Positions 1-9,749 of a DNA stretch of 23,141 bases are shown piece by piece; within the stretch, counting starts at the first letter, position 1, and every line of letters begins with the position of its first letter. Under the pieces are notes generated by a model, which worked only from the letters and a program-made list of their open reading frames with translations, was not told the origin of the DNA and ran no database searches. Both the position numbers and the translations under genes were made by a program. The DNA comes from Chloromonas sp. AAM2. Taxonomy: Eukaryota > Chlorophyta > Chlorophyceae > Chlamydomonadales > Chlamydomonadaceae. The DNA lies in the NCBI GenBank assembly GCA_004335635.1, contig QAXH01002598.1:1-23141 (forward strand). Reading direction: 5' to 3'.

Positions 1-3000
1 CCGCCCCGCAACGCCCCCAGCACACCCCGCGCCCCCCCCACCCCGCCTGCGCCGCCCCCACCACCGGCCCCACCATCCCCGCCTACCCCGCCCGACCCAG
101 TACCTGTCACCTGCCCCTCTGCCCTCATGTCCTGCAGCCCTGAGGCAGCCTGCTGTAGCAGATGATGGCAGGCTGCCAGGCTGTAGAGGCTGCGATGGCT
201 ACCCCATAAGGTGCCTGCATCCTGGCTCGTGCTGGTGGCATTGGAAGCGGTTACGGGCGGTTGCTGCATGTCAGTCGATGTGGCTGGGGATGCGGCTGTG
301 GCTGGCGGCTGAGAGGCGGCTGGCAGCAGCTGGAGCAGCGGCTCCAGCACCTGTTGGGCGACGTGCTGGGCTGGCTGAGCGCCACCAGCGGCTACCTGCA
401 ACACAGGCAGCCAAAAGTGCACACTGATTATGTGCACAGCGCCAATAGAAGGTATCAGTTTCATAAGAGGACCTGTCTATGTTGCCTGACCACTAACGTT
501 CTTGTAGCACTGTAGGAAGTAACCCAGGTGCACATGCAGTGACACCAGCTGAGGCTGAACCATCTGAAGGCCCACGCCCGGTCCCACAACTCCCACATCA
601 GGGCAACTACAGCCTCTCTGATGCTAACACGACTGGCACTGTCATCCTGTGAAACTAATCAAGTCAACAATCATCATGCACTCAACATTCACCAACGACG
701 CAATCACCATTCCTCAGCGCCCTGCAATGTCAAATCCCAAACCCTTGCACAAGCACACGCCTACCGGGCCCACGCACTGCTCCCAGCTGTCTCGCTGAAC
801 GACAGACCCACCGCTGTTGCATGGCATCCTCACCAGCGATACACAATCTCCACCATTCCTCCGGCCACCCGCGTTGTGGAACCCCCACCGTTACATACTA
901 AGCCCCATCATGACACCCCCGTGGCACCCATGACCTCATGACGCCCCTAGCCACTGCCCCGTCATGACCAATACACAATCCCCAGCAATGCAATCCAGCC
1001 CACGCACCGCTCCCAGAGCCGTAGCTGCACACACTAGCTGTCTGTCGGGCCTCCCCGGATCGCCCCCCTCCGGCCGGGCGCCCGGTCCCTGCTCCGCCGC
1101 GCCCCGTACCGCGGCCAACAAGTGCTGACCCACAAGCGCATCCTCCGTGGCCCGCAACGCCAATCCCGCGGCCGCATTGCTCATTGCATGCCCCTCCGAC
1201 CCTGCGGCCGCATCATCCGTCGCCCGTCCTTCCATTCCCAAGGCCGGGCCGGCTGTGTCTCCTATCGCCTGCCCCTCGAGCCCTGGTGGCGGGCCGAGCG
1301 CGGCGGTGCAGCGGGACAGGCACAGAGCCGCCTGCGCCGCCAGCTCCCGCGCCGTGGCCAGGTCTTCCCCGCTGGACAGACCGTAGGCGGACGGACCAAG
1401 GATCTCAGAGCGGAGAGCAGACCACACCTGCACATGCTCAGAAACCTGTTGAGACTGCTGGCTGCATCACACGATGAGTCGTGAAGCCATGACCCAGCAT
1501 GCAAGCACTTTCACAAAAACAGGCCGGTGACATCGCGCGATGGAAGTGGCTTTGTGCATACATTGAACAAACAGAGTTGAACCCACAAGAGTTGACGTTA
1601 TAGGAAGGGGATTGCTGTCGCCTAACATAACTAACTAACATAACCAACATAACCAACGCCCTGACATAACGCGTGGCTTCCAGCACCAGCCTCAACTACC
1701 ACGCCGACCCTTTCTTCCTCCAGCATGGTATGATCACACAACCACTCTTACAGCCTTGTCCGTTTACACGCCGACGCCAACCTTGTCCAATTACATGCCG
1801 ACGCCCACCCTTACAGCCAGCACCAAAGTAACAGGTCGTCCCGATTGGGTCGTTGACCTTGGCCCTCGTCCCCCTCAGGCCTTACCGCTGGTATGTGCGG
1901 CGTCACTGCCTCCCTGCCGCAGCCCTGGCAGCAGGCCACGAGGGCACACATGGCATCCTCCTTGGCGGGTCTGGAGGGGCAGGGGCACGTAACAAGTGTA
2001 CCACGTGACCGACATGTGAGGCGACTTGTGATTAAGGATTGTTGGCGATACTGGCATTGCAAGGTGACCTGGGCAATACAACTACCAACCAACTTGCTTG
2101 GTACTTCTTCTGCGCGTTGGACTAACGGGCAACGCCCTGTGGCACAGCGACTAAAGTGGTGTGTGGTCTGTGGCACCATGACGGTAATACCGTAGCATGG
2201 CAGTGAAACTCTGCCAGCTGGAGAAGAAAAGGCGATGCCGGTGATGCATCATAGCGCGCACACACTTGATCACAAGTTGTCACCGGCTCAGCTTTTCCCT
2301 GCTACGCTGTGCTGTGATGTAACATCTCATAACTGCTTACCGGTACGTGCTGCTCAGCTTCTCCAGCACCAGCGGCAGGGCCCAGCGCACCAGGAAGGGG
2401 CTGCAGGCCATGCTGCTCACTAGTCCGGATGCAAGCTCAGCGCGAGTGATCCTGCGGTGCAGTACCCCCCGGGGGGTGTGAGCGGTGTGCAAACTGCATG
2501 CAAGCCCCTCAACACGGACGTGAAATGTTTGCAAAAAAACACCCTCAAGCCCCTCAAACACCCCCAAGCACGAGTGCCATCACTGCCTGACTTGGGCATT
2601 GCACAGCAAGTGCAGATAAATGTAGATGCTACTAGTGTGGATGAAGTCAACTGACAGGCCGCAGGTCCCAGGTCTGCCCCTACACTCACCTCACCTGTGA
2701 TCAAGATGGCACTCGGACTGACTAGCAACAACCCGGCATAGTTCCGTTTGGTTGTTGGCTGGGTCTGTGAGGTGTACATTGGCTTCCAACAGACAGGCGG
2801 ACAAATCAATTTATTCCTACTCACTTGTGGGGGTCTGACTTGGGTGGGTTGAATGTGAGTGGGAAGTAGCAGCTGAGCACTTCCATGATCTCCTCTGACT
2901 GCTCTACAAGGGGAGTTACGTCCACACCACGTGTGTGGTACACGTTAGAAACCGCCTGAAGCGGACAGGAACCAGCAGCAGCGACTGTGATGCAGCCTGG

Positions 3001-4609
3001 GTGCACCTCCAAACGCCTGGGGTTGGCATGCAGCCATTCAGCTGGATGAAAAACACGAACGTCAGTGTGACGCGGCCTACATGCATTTGAGTGTGTGCTC
3101 ACTGTTGATGTTCAGTGTTGTTTGTAGATTGCCAAGACACCCAACCCCGCGCTTACTGGAACCTCCCGACCACCGGCATCTGACAACAGGAACAACTACA
3201 CTCATGCGTCAACAGCGTTTGCCTCCACTTGTCCCCAGCCAACCCCTACTGGCCCTCCTTCACAGGCCCCGGCACCAACTTGCAGTCATCCTCTGCTCCA
3301 TTGGCGGGACATTGTGTTGCTTTCATGACAGCCAACCCAACAACGACCACCACTCCATGCCCATCACATGACCCACCACGTCCAAGCCTTCCCGATTCCT
3401 GCACCTTGTGGAACCGATGTAAATAGACATCCACACACAGACCTGCACCAACTTGAATGCCGTGAGCAGGCATCTCGGGTCCTTTTCGCCGTCCATGGCC
3501 GCCACACACGCTTCCACAAGGTTGATGCTCGCATGGACACAAGCCACACCCCATTCCTGCACAGCGTGAAGGCATTAGGCAGAGGCAGTAAGCACCAACA
3601 ACTTGTGATCGCATGTGACGCGTTCACCAAGCCCGTTGCCACTGTGCAACCACGCGGGGCAGTACAGACATGCGCACTTCGTAACGACCAGTTCAAACTG
3701 TCGGCACATCTCCCGGCTGCCCACATGAGGGTGCTGCCATTCCCCCGTGTATACCCACGCCACACCAGTTCCTTGAATTTCCTGAGCAGTGTACAACAGC
3801 AAGCGGACTGGCTGACTGCACAAACTACCGCTGGACACTTGACAACGTCGCAAACAGCTGTTGACTTTCCGTTATGACATCATCATGTATTATGTATAAT
3901 TTACGACATCACACCAAGGGCTTCCCCCCAATGCATGCGTGGTTTTAGGATTCCAACCGTTTCAACCGCCCACCTGTGTCCCCACCAGCAGCAGCATGAG
4001 ACTGGCTGCCCGCTCGCGCTGTGCCAGCTGCTGCACCTGCCCCGCCAGCTGCTCAGCAACTACCCGCATGATGGCCAGCGCATCCTCCTGTGGCACGGTC
4101 GCCTCCTGGCAGAGCAGCACACCACACACAGTACACAGCTTCGGCCAAAGGCTGTTTAGTATCCATGCAACCGACTTTGTTACTCAAAAATGGCTCATCT
4201 TGCCACTTAGTTTAGCATGGCTTTGAACAATGTTTGACCGATGCTCGTCATCATCGTTCAACATCAGGAGGCAGAGATCCTGTTGTTTGTGAAGTTCTCA
4301 GCTGGTGCTCTAAGGCCACATCAGGCAACATATTGTGGTGTTCTGGCATGCCCCAGCCCTAACGCTTGAGCAATTATCAGTCTAGCCACAGCATGGAGCG
4401 GCCTCTAACCTTGTGTTGCTGCTGTTGCTGCTGTTTGTGCTCCTCCTTCTGGCCAGGTGTGAGGCGCAGCAGGGCAGTGCATCCCTCGGCAGCTGCCTCT
4501 GTACAGGGCCTGCGGGAAACAAGGCACGGAGCCGGGAAAGAACCCTTGTAACAAACCGAACAAGTGTGAGTTCCTTGTTTGTACACCTCTCTCTTTGTCT
4601 CCCTCTCCA

Positions 4610-4647
<38 letters not shown>

Positions 4648-5420
4648 GTTCGTGTCCCTCTCTTTCCCTCTCTGTCTCTCTCTTCCTTTCCGTCTCCCTC
4701 TCTCTCTTCCTTTCTCTCTTTCTCTCTTTCTCTCTTTCTCTCTTTCTCTGTCACACAAACTCCAAGTGAGAGACTCTGAGCAACTCTGAACAGTGTGAAG
4801 TGCATAATGAATGCTCACCAATCTGACAGTCGAGATGACATGAAGAGGGAAAGATGGTGAAGGTCTCCCTCAGTAAGCGAAGTGCCGGCATGCTGAAGCA
4901 GCTGCACAGCAGTAGCGAGCACGTGCTGTGATTATCAGGTGCCATCACGTGTGTGATCAGTTCGTGATGACAGACGACATGCAGTCACATCACCAAGGTT
5001 ACCATCCAAGGGTTTGTTTGCTGACGTTGTGAAGGACACACGAGATAAAACTGTGGTGGGTGAGGTTCTGCCCATGGCCATGTGCACATCCATGCATCTG
5101 CCCTGCACCCATGCATCTGCCATCACCTGCGCCAGCAGCAGCGTGCCAGACACACGCATAGCAGATTCATCGCTTGTTAAGCAATCCTGGAGCGCTGCCA
5201 CCTGTGACAAGCATCAGAAGGCAGTTGGTCAAAGCATTACGGCCAAGGTTCGACTCAGCGGAGTGCATGACCGATCGCACCAACTTACGATGGCCAAGAC
5301 CGTGCAATCGCCGCTAGCCAACAGCTGAGACAGCTCGACCATGACCCGGTCGCGCTCCTCCTGCGTTGCGGAGGGCTGGGTATACCTGCTGACTAACGGA
5401 ACGATCGGATCCAACTCCAT
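1..5420 (-). CDS. MMS19: MMS19-type HEAT-repeat protein of cytosolic Fe-S assembly, 5' part (11 exons, runs off left edge)
   Basis: MMS19 is the adaptor of the cytosolic iron-sulfur targeting complex (with CIAO1 and CIAO2B). It hands clusters to DNA repair and replication enzymes such as XPD. Exons, read right to left: 5420-5289, 5201-5127, 4925-4819, 4509-4410, 4138-3974, 3556-3443, 2955-2825, 2451-2341, 1970-1886, 1427-1008, 395-111. All borders are GT..AG and phases match, giving 575 codons, a little over half the usual ~1,000 residues. The order of motifs follows plant and animal MMS19: SGTLLLAQ (~62-69), LSDW (~102-105), MDGEKDPRCL (~214-223), CYFPLTFNPP (~260-269), LPLVLEKLSS (~300-309) and VLEPLLQLLP (exon 11). 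Six glutamines lie at ~131-136. Residues ~389-437 form an Ala/Gly-rich insertion of imperfect repeats. The start at 5420 lies where plant homologues begin. Least certain are the exon 5 acceptor and the end of exon 11, since the frame stays open to the window edge. I recognise the family by remembered similarity, not by a search. Confidence 0.92.
396..1007 (-). other. MMS19 intron 10 (612 bases)
   Basis: The intron between exons 10 and 11 begins GTGCGT and ends TTGCAG. It is C-rich on the plus strand. It contains a second copy of the exon 10 donor edge near 768-786 and a repeated ATACACAATC motif (839 and 971). No further MMS19 exon is needed: exon 10 (ending ATALGA) and exon 11 (starting VAAGGA) join in phase and match the homologue order. 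Confidence 0.7.
1137..1283 (-). repeat. Ala/Gly-rich imperfect protein repeats inside MMS19 exon 10
   Basis: Residues ~389-437 carry units of the form EG-x-A-x-x-D/N-x-A-A-G (EGQAIGDTAG, EGRATDDAAAG, EGHAMSNAAAG, then LRATEDA). The DNA is very GC-rich and has two GCGGCCGC sites. Homologues I know do not have this segment at this position, so it is probably a lineage-specific loop between HEAT repeats. Confidence 0.6.
4586..4749. repeat. Pyrimidine tract with (GT)n microsatellite in MMS19 intron 3
   Basis: (GT)17-18 lies at 4612-4646, flanked by long CT/TTTCTC runs to 4749 on the plus strand. In the MMS19 transcript this reads as GA-rich sequence followed by (AC)n. The open frames across it are low-complexity artefacts. 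Confidence 0.95.
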
Positions 5421-6578
5421 CCTGAAGGTGATGATGAAATTCGCGAGGTCCGACGAATGATGTGCACTAGTTGGCTATGTCACTACTAAGACTATGCAAG
5501 TGATCGAGGTTTGAACCGGTTGATGACGGCCGCAGATTCAAGGGGCAGGCCAGCATGGCATGAGTTCAGCGTCACACGCCATGTCACTCCCTCGCCCACG
5601 TCACCTTCACTGGCCAAGACTACACATCAAGTCTTTCACTGGTCTGCATATGAAGGGGGCTGATAAATGCTACCAGGCGTCACTTGCGCACTGATAGGAT
5701 TATGTTGCTAAAACAAATGGGCTTAATAAAAAATAATTAAGCGAAAGTGGGCGAGGACAGTTGTGTCTTGCCATGCCAAAATGGGACCATGCGGATGCCC
5801 CTGACAATGGTAATACAACTGGAGCCTTCCCTCGCCCCGCCAAACTTGGTTTCAATAGACATGCATACGCAAACACGCAGAATTGAACAGCTTGAATATG
5901 GGGGTGTCATCCTGCGAGCACGCCAGGTCCGCCTGGTCTGCCTTCAAAGTTCGTTTTTAAAGGCATCGCTGTGCTATCAATTTGCTCAATTCAAGCATAT
6001 GAAGCTTATACAATTATGTTTTGCTTGATTGGCGTTGTGGCATCACTGAACTGGATGTACGACTAGTTTGAGTAGCCAAAGAAGCTCTTGAATGACGAAA
6101 ACCAATGTTACAAGGAGGGAGTGCACACCAGGAAGCACGTCCAACGCAAATATCAACTATTTACGCGAATTGCAGAAATTTCTCTTAGTGAAGGGAAATC
6201 TAGCCGTGTGAGCAAGGGGTGGTGAGTTCCTTGTGGCTATCACGTAGTAAGCAAATGACCGTCTGCTGTCCCCCAAGCCAGCCCAAAAGCAATCCTCCGG
6301 GGCGTTGCGAAGTGAGTGTTAACCCACCTTCTGAAAGCGCCCTATTAGCAAAAATTGTTAGATCAACTAACCTCCACTAACCCACTAACCTACCTAACCC
6401 GCAAAGTTTTAAAAAGCAAGGAGGTGGAAGGCATTCTACCGAAGGCATCCGGAGCTGCAGGAACCGCTACAGGTGGAAGTCTACTACGGCAAATGAGACT
6501 ACATTACGTACTATTTGAGCTCATTGATATATTTGAGCCCTCTCACAGCACAACTGACCTTGACCAGCTCACAGGTGG

Positions 6579-6613
<35 letters not shown>
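6579..6613. repeat. (CA)n/(TA)n compound microsatellite
   Basis: About six CA units followed by about 11 TA units in the intergenic region. Confidence 0.95.
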
Positions 6614-6937
6614 CCTAAGCAAGAAAGCAGAAGGAAGCAAACAAGGCAGCAAGGACGGGCAGAATGAGCGCAGATAGGAGAACGTGCTGTATCAGGTACT
6701 TGCCAGCAATCCGTTGCAAGATAACATATTGTGTTCAGTCACCGAGTGCTGCGACTAGTCCATGTGTCCTAACAATGTCCTAACCAACACGCAATGCTGC
6801 TCTTGTCCGCCTTCGTTAGTGCAGCATCTTGAGTCAGCATACCAAGCAGTAGTTGGCCTATCCCTAGCACGCAGACTCAAGGATCCAAGTCATCCGGCAA
6901 GAGGTCGGTTTCTATCACATGCCCTCCAGCCCATGGG

Positions 6938-6942
6938 TTACA
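6938..6942 (-). terminator. Possible TGTAA polyadenylation signal of the DUF218 gene
   Basis: On the minus strand TGTAA occurs about 62 bases after the DUF218 stop codon. TGTAA is the common poly(A) signal of chlorophyte green algae. The assignment depends on the organism being one, and a five-base motif is weak evidence by itself. Confidence 0.3.
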
Positions 6943-7003
6943 TCAAATGGGTTACTTGACAAGATACAATACACCGACTACTACCAACTCAAGCAGTCTG
7001 TGC

Positions 7004-9314
7004 TCAGTAGCTCTGCAGCAGTGTTGCGTCTTTGATGGTGGGCTTGTATGCTTCGTGTTGCCTTGACACACTGTAGCACTGGTGTGTGGCATAGAACCAC
7101 TCATGCAGCGCTCGCAGGGTGGGCAGGCCACGTGCTGTTGCCTCCCACGTGGCAAGGGCCGCTTGTTCCTTGGCCACACGTGCTGCCAGCACCTCATCGC
7201 TCCACAAACCCACATCGCTTGAAGAGGCAAACCACAGGGTGTACCTGCAAAGAAACTCAAGCAAACAGAGATAAGCTACTGCAACCAAGGATAGAAACTA
7301 CAGAGTAGTAGAGTGAATTGCAATGCACCAAGCAGGAGGTAGCGCCCTTGCTGCTCCAATGAATGAATCGGGTGGATAATAGTAGATCTTGTAACCATTC
7401 CACTCACATGGCCTGGGACTGATCAAAAACCATGTGCCGGACAAAGGATGCAAGTGTGAATGCAGCTGGGGGGGCCGCGGCCACACTAACATGAATCACC
7501 CTATTGGCACTGGGACTGGCATCCCATGCTCCGCCGATGCCCGAGTCGGTTGCATGGGCCTGCCTGACTTCGTATGTTGCCCCTGAGCCCATGTGCAGCA
7601 TACATCGTATGTTGACCCTGAGCCATGTGCAGCATACATCGTATGTTGCTCTTTGTCTCCGGCCTGAGTAGCTTTACTTGCTATTGATTTCCAGCCTGAA
7701 TAGCTTCATGTTGCCTGAGCCTGCCTGAGTGTCCTGCCTCTGTGTGTTACCTGAGTTACTGGCTTGAGTTGCTGGCTCGAGTCTGGCATCCTGGACACGG
7801 CTAGTATCACGACGCAAGACCAAGGCATAAAGACGTTTTTCGAGCTCACCCACCTGCCAGGCTCCTGCCACACGTCCTGTGCCGCTCTCCGAAACACGTT
7901 TGCAAAGAGGGAGCGTGTGCGGGGCATGTGAAACTCACTGGTCACCACTGCTATGTGGCGCCAGGCAGCGGGGATGGCATGGATGGTGAGCGCAAAGTAG
8001 GCATTGCCCACTGTGTCATAGCTGGACACCTGCAAAACCACATGACACATGGTACCGCTTCAAGCCAGCGCACACATCTGGCTTGCACATCATGAGAGCC
8101 AGTGATACGAGCCTCATTCGAAGGCTTATGATGTGCATCCATGTTGCAACAAACATGCAACATCACAAACAGTCGTAAGTCAGGCCCAGTCGATATGAGG
8201 CAAATGCCAAGCCTTCTTTCCTCCCTTTTGACAACATAATGACAAAACTACCTCCAGCACCATCCTTCATGCGTCAACTTCCTTGATTATTACTACTTTT
8301 TCTTGTTGATACTAGTTTTGCATTTTTGCCCCGCTCCTTGTCCTCACCTCCTTGAGTATTGCGCTAGTGGGTACGCCCCTCCTGTCCATGAGGTACTGGG
8401 CACATGCAGTGGACTCATGAATCACGTACGCGTCAGGGCTCAGCACCGGGGGCTTGTGGGGCGTGCCACCGCCTGTGACAAGGCACATGCAGTGTGCATT
8501 TTGGAGGCAATGGGCAGATTCTTGCTCAAAGGTATGCTGCTTAGCTGCGAGCACTGCATTTTGCTTTGTGTACGGCCATGTCCAACCGACATGCTGTGCG
8601 ACAAAACCCCACTGACCATCGTCATCATTCCAACAGCCCTCCCATCGCGCACCTAGGCATAGCACAGGACATTCATTGCCTGCTGCCTCCTGAGCTCTCC
8701 AGAGTCCGGCTGCTGTGTCCAGTCGCCGTTCGACCCAGGGAGGCACACTGCCGTCAAGATTGAGGCCGCCACCAAGCATCACCACAGCGTCCAGATCTGT
8801 GGGCACCTGGGGCATGTATCACACATGCACGTGCTGGTTTGAGGTAACAAACGATCCATCACGGACGTCTAGCAGCGAGCCCTGAAGCACGAGAAAAACA
8901 AAGGCAAGCTAGTAATTCAATTCCCACTGGACGCAATGAGTTTCAGAAAGCAAGACACAAATTTAATAAGGTGTGAATGTACTGGCCAACAGGCGAATGC
9001 GTGTGTGCACTCACAAGTAGATTTGAGGTGCCATTGTCAGCTGCTGATGGCCATCTCTCCAAGGCAGACATCCAAGGTATCCCATGTGGTGACGGGGCCT
9101 CACTGATGGATGCATTCAATTGATTGCTGCTGTGACATCTGATGGCTGTTTTCAAGGCAAGGGATGGAGTGTTAATTGACCTGCTTAGCTGCAAGGTGGT
9201 GGGTGATGTGGCAGTAAAACGTTGATATGCTCGCACGGTAAGCGAGCATGGCCATTCTGTGGCTTTGTGGGCTGCACGGTCCAAAGCCCAGGCACGCAGT
9301 CTTGGGCGCAACAT
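7004..9314 (-). CDS. DUF218 (YdcF/SanA-like) domain protein, probably organelle-targeted
   Basis: Likely exons, read right to left: 9314-9015, 8806-8653, 8472-8348, 8029-7854, 7244-7004 (stop TGA at 7006-7004). All are GT..AG and in phase, giving about 331 residues. A possible extra 17-codon exon lies at 8881-8831. Residues 1 to ~65 are rich in Arg, Ser and Thr with few acids, like a mitochondrial or plastid transit peptide. The DUF218 core shows VVMLGGG, LCLGGGTPHKPP, HESTACAQYL, SSYDTVGNAYF (in place of the bacterial E-x-NT-x-EN motif) and VVTSEFHMPRTRS. The C-terminal exon (LRALHEWFYATHQCYS) resembles plant and algal members. Bacterial relatives are SanA, linked to envelope barrier function, and YdcF, reported to bind S-adenosylmethionine. 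The eukaryotic role is unknown, so no reaction is assigned. The gene is head to head with the importin gene. The odd point is an in-frame TGA at 8821-8819 between the strong acceptor at 8881 and the core exon. ATG 8815 is an alternative start without the targeting sequence. Confidence 0.88.
7572..7649. repeat. 34-35-base tandem repeat in the last DUF218 intron
   Basis: Two copies (7572-7606 and 7607-7640), each starting GTATGTTG and ending AGCATACATC, plus the start of a third. One base is missing in the second copy. The following bases to about 7790 contain loosely repeated CCTGAGT/GCTTGAGT words. Confidence 0.9.
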
Positions 9315-9749
9315 AGGCTGCAGTCAGAGGTTGGCAAGGGACTGTCTGATGTTCTGCCACGTTCAGCTCCTCTTCAACCCCTGTGATCCTTGCTGCCAAT
9401 GGGTTTTGCGATTTGGTTGTGAGTTACTGGTTGTCAACCACTAGCACACCTCCAGAAATCCAAGAGCTCTGAACAGACAGATTGTGGTCACCAGTGAAAT
9501 AACATCAACTGCGCAGCATGTTGTGTCGCGCACTGCACTTGAGTTTGAGCTCAGCTGCACGTGGCGCATGTGATGCTTGCCTGATCTAGTGGCGTCTGTT
9601 TTGGCATGTTGCGTCTGTTCTCGCATCGCAGAGAGTGAAGGGCGCAGCTCTGGCTGCAGCTCGCAAGCTCAGCTCGACTTGCAAAACCGAATCCAATCAC
9701 TTCAAATCAGAGGCTTGCATAGCCCACCAACGAACGGCCCGCCGTCGTC
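9315..9749. promoter_or_regulatory. Divergent intergenic region between the DUF218 and importin genes
   Basis: This 435-base gap separates the two start codons of head-to-head genes and must hold both 5' UTRs and both core promoters. I see no convincing TATA box or long repeat in it. The importin start is in a fair context (G directly after the ATG). That the two genes share a promoter is inferred from geometry only. Confidence 0.55.

Larger units (their letters stand above)
5421..7003. other. Intergenic region between MMS19 5' end and DUF218 3' end
   Basis: About 1.6 kb without a supported gene. It should contain the MMS19 promoter at its left side and the DUF218 3' UTR at its right side. 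Around 5690-6220 it is clearly richer in A+T than the rest of the window. It holds a CA/TA microsatellite at 6579-6613 and a CTAACC-like run at about 6367-6400. Open frames here lack family resemblance, and one starts only at GTG. Confidence 0.7.

Noticed and set aside
4377..4821. Long open frames on both strands across the CT/GT tract
   Set aside because: Low-complexity translations of a microsatellite; only the 4509-4410 part on the minus strand is a real MMS19 exon.
5747..6028. 93-codon open frame in the intergenic region
   Set aside because: It starts at GTG, has no family resemblance and lies in an AT-rich region without splice-supported neighbours.
6355..6618. 87-codon open frame ending in the TA microsatellite
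   Set aside because: Its end is translated simple repeat, and nothing in it resembles a known domain.
5421..7003. tRNA or other small RNA genes
   Set aside because: I saw no cloverleaf or A/B box pattern by eye; a dedicated tRNA and covariance-model scan could overturn this.
7404..7601. Possible additional exon in the last DUF218 intron, ending at a GTGAGT donor near 7408
   Set aside because: Splicing 7854 to 7244 restores the codon and family sequence directly, and the region has no resemblance to DUF218 proteins.
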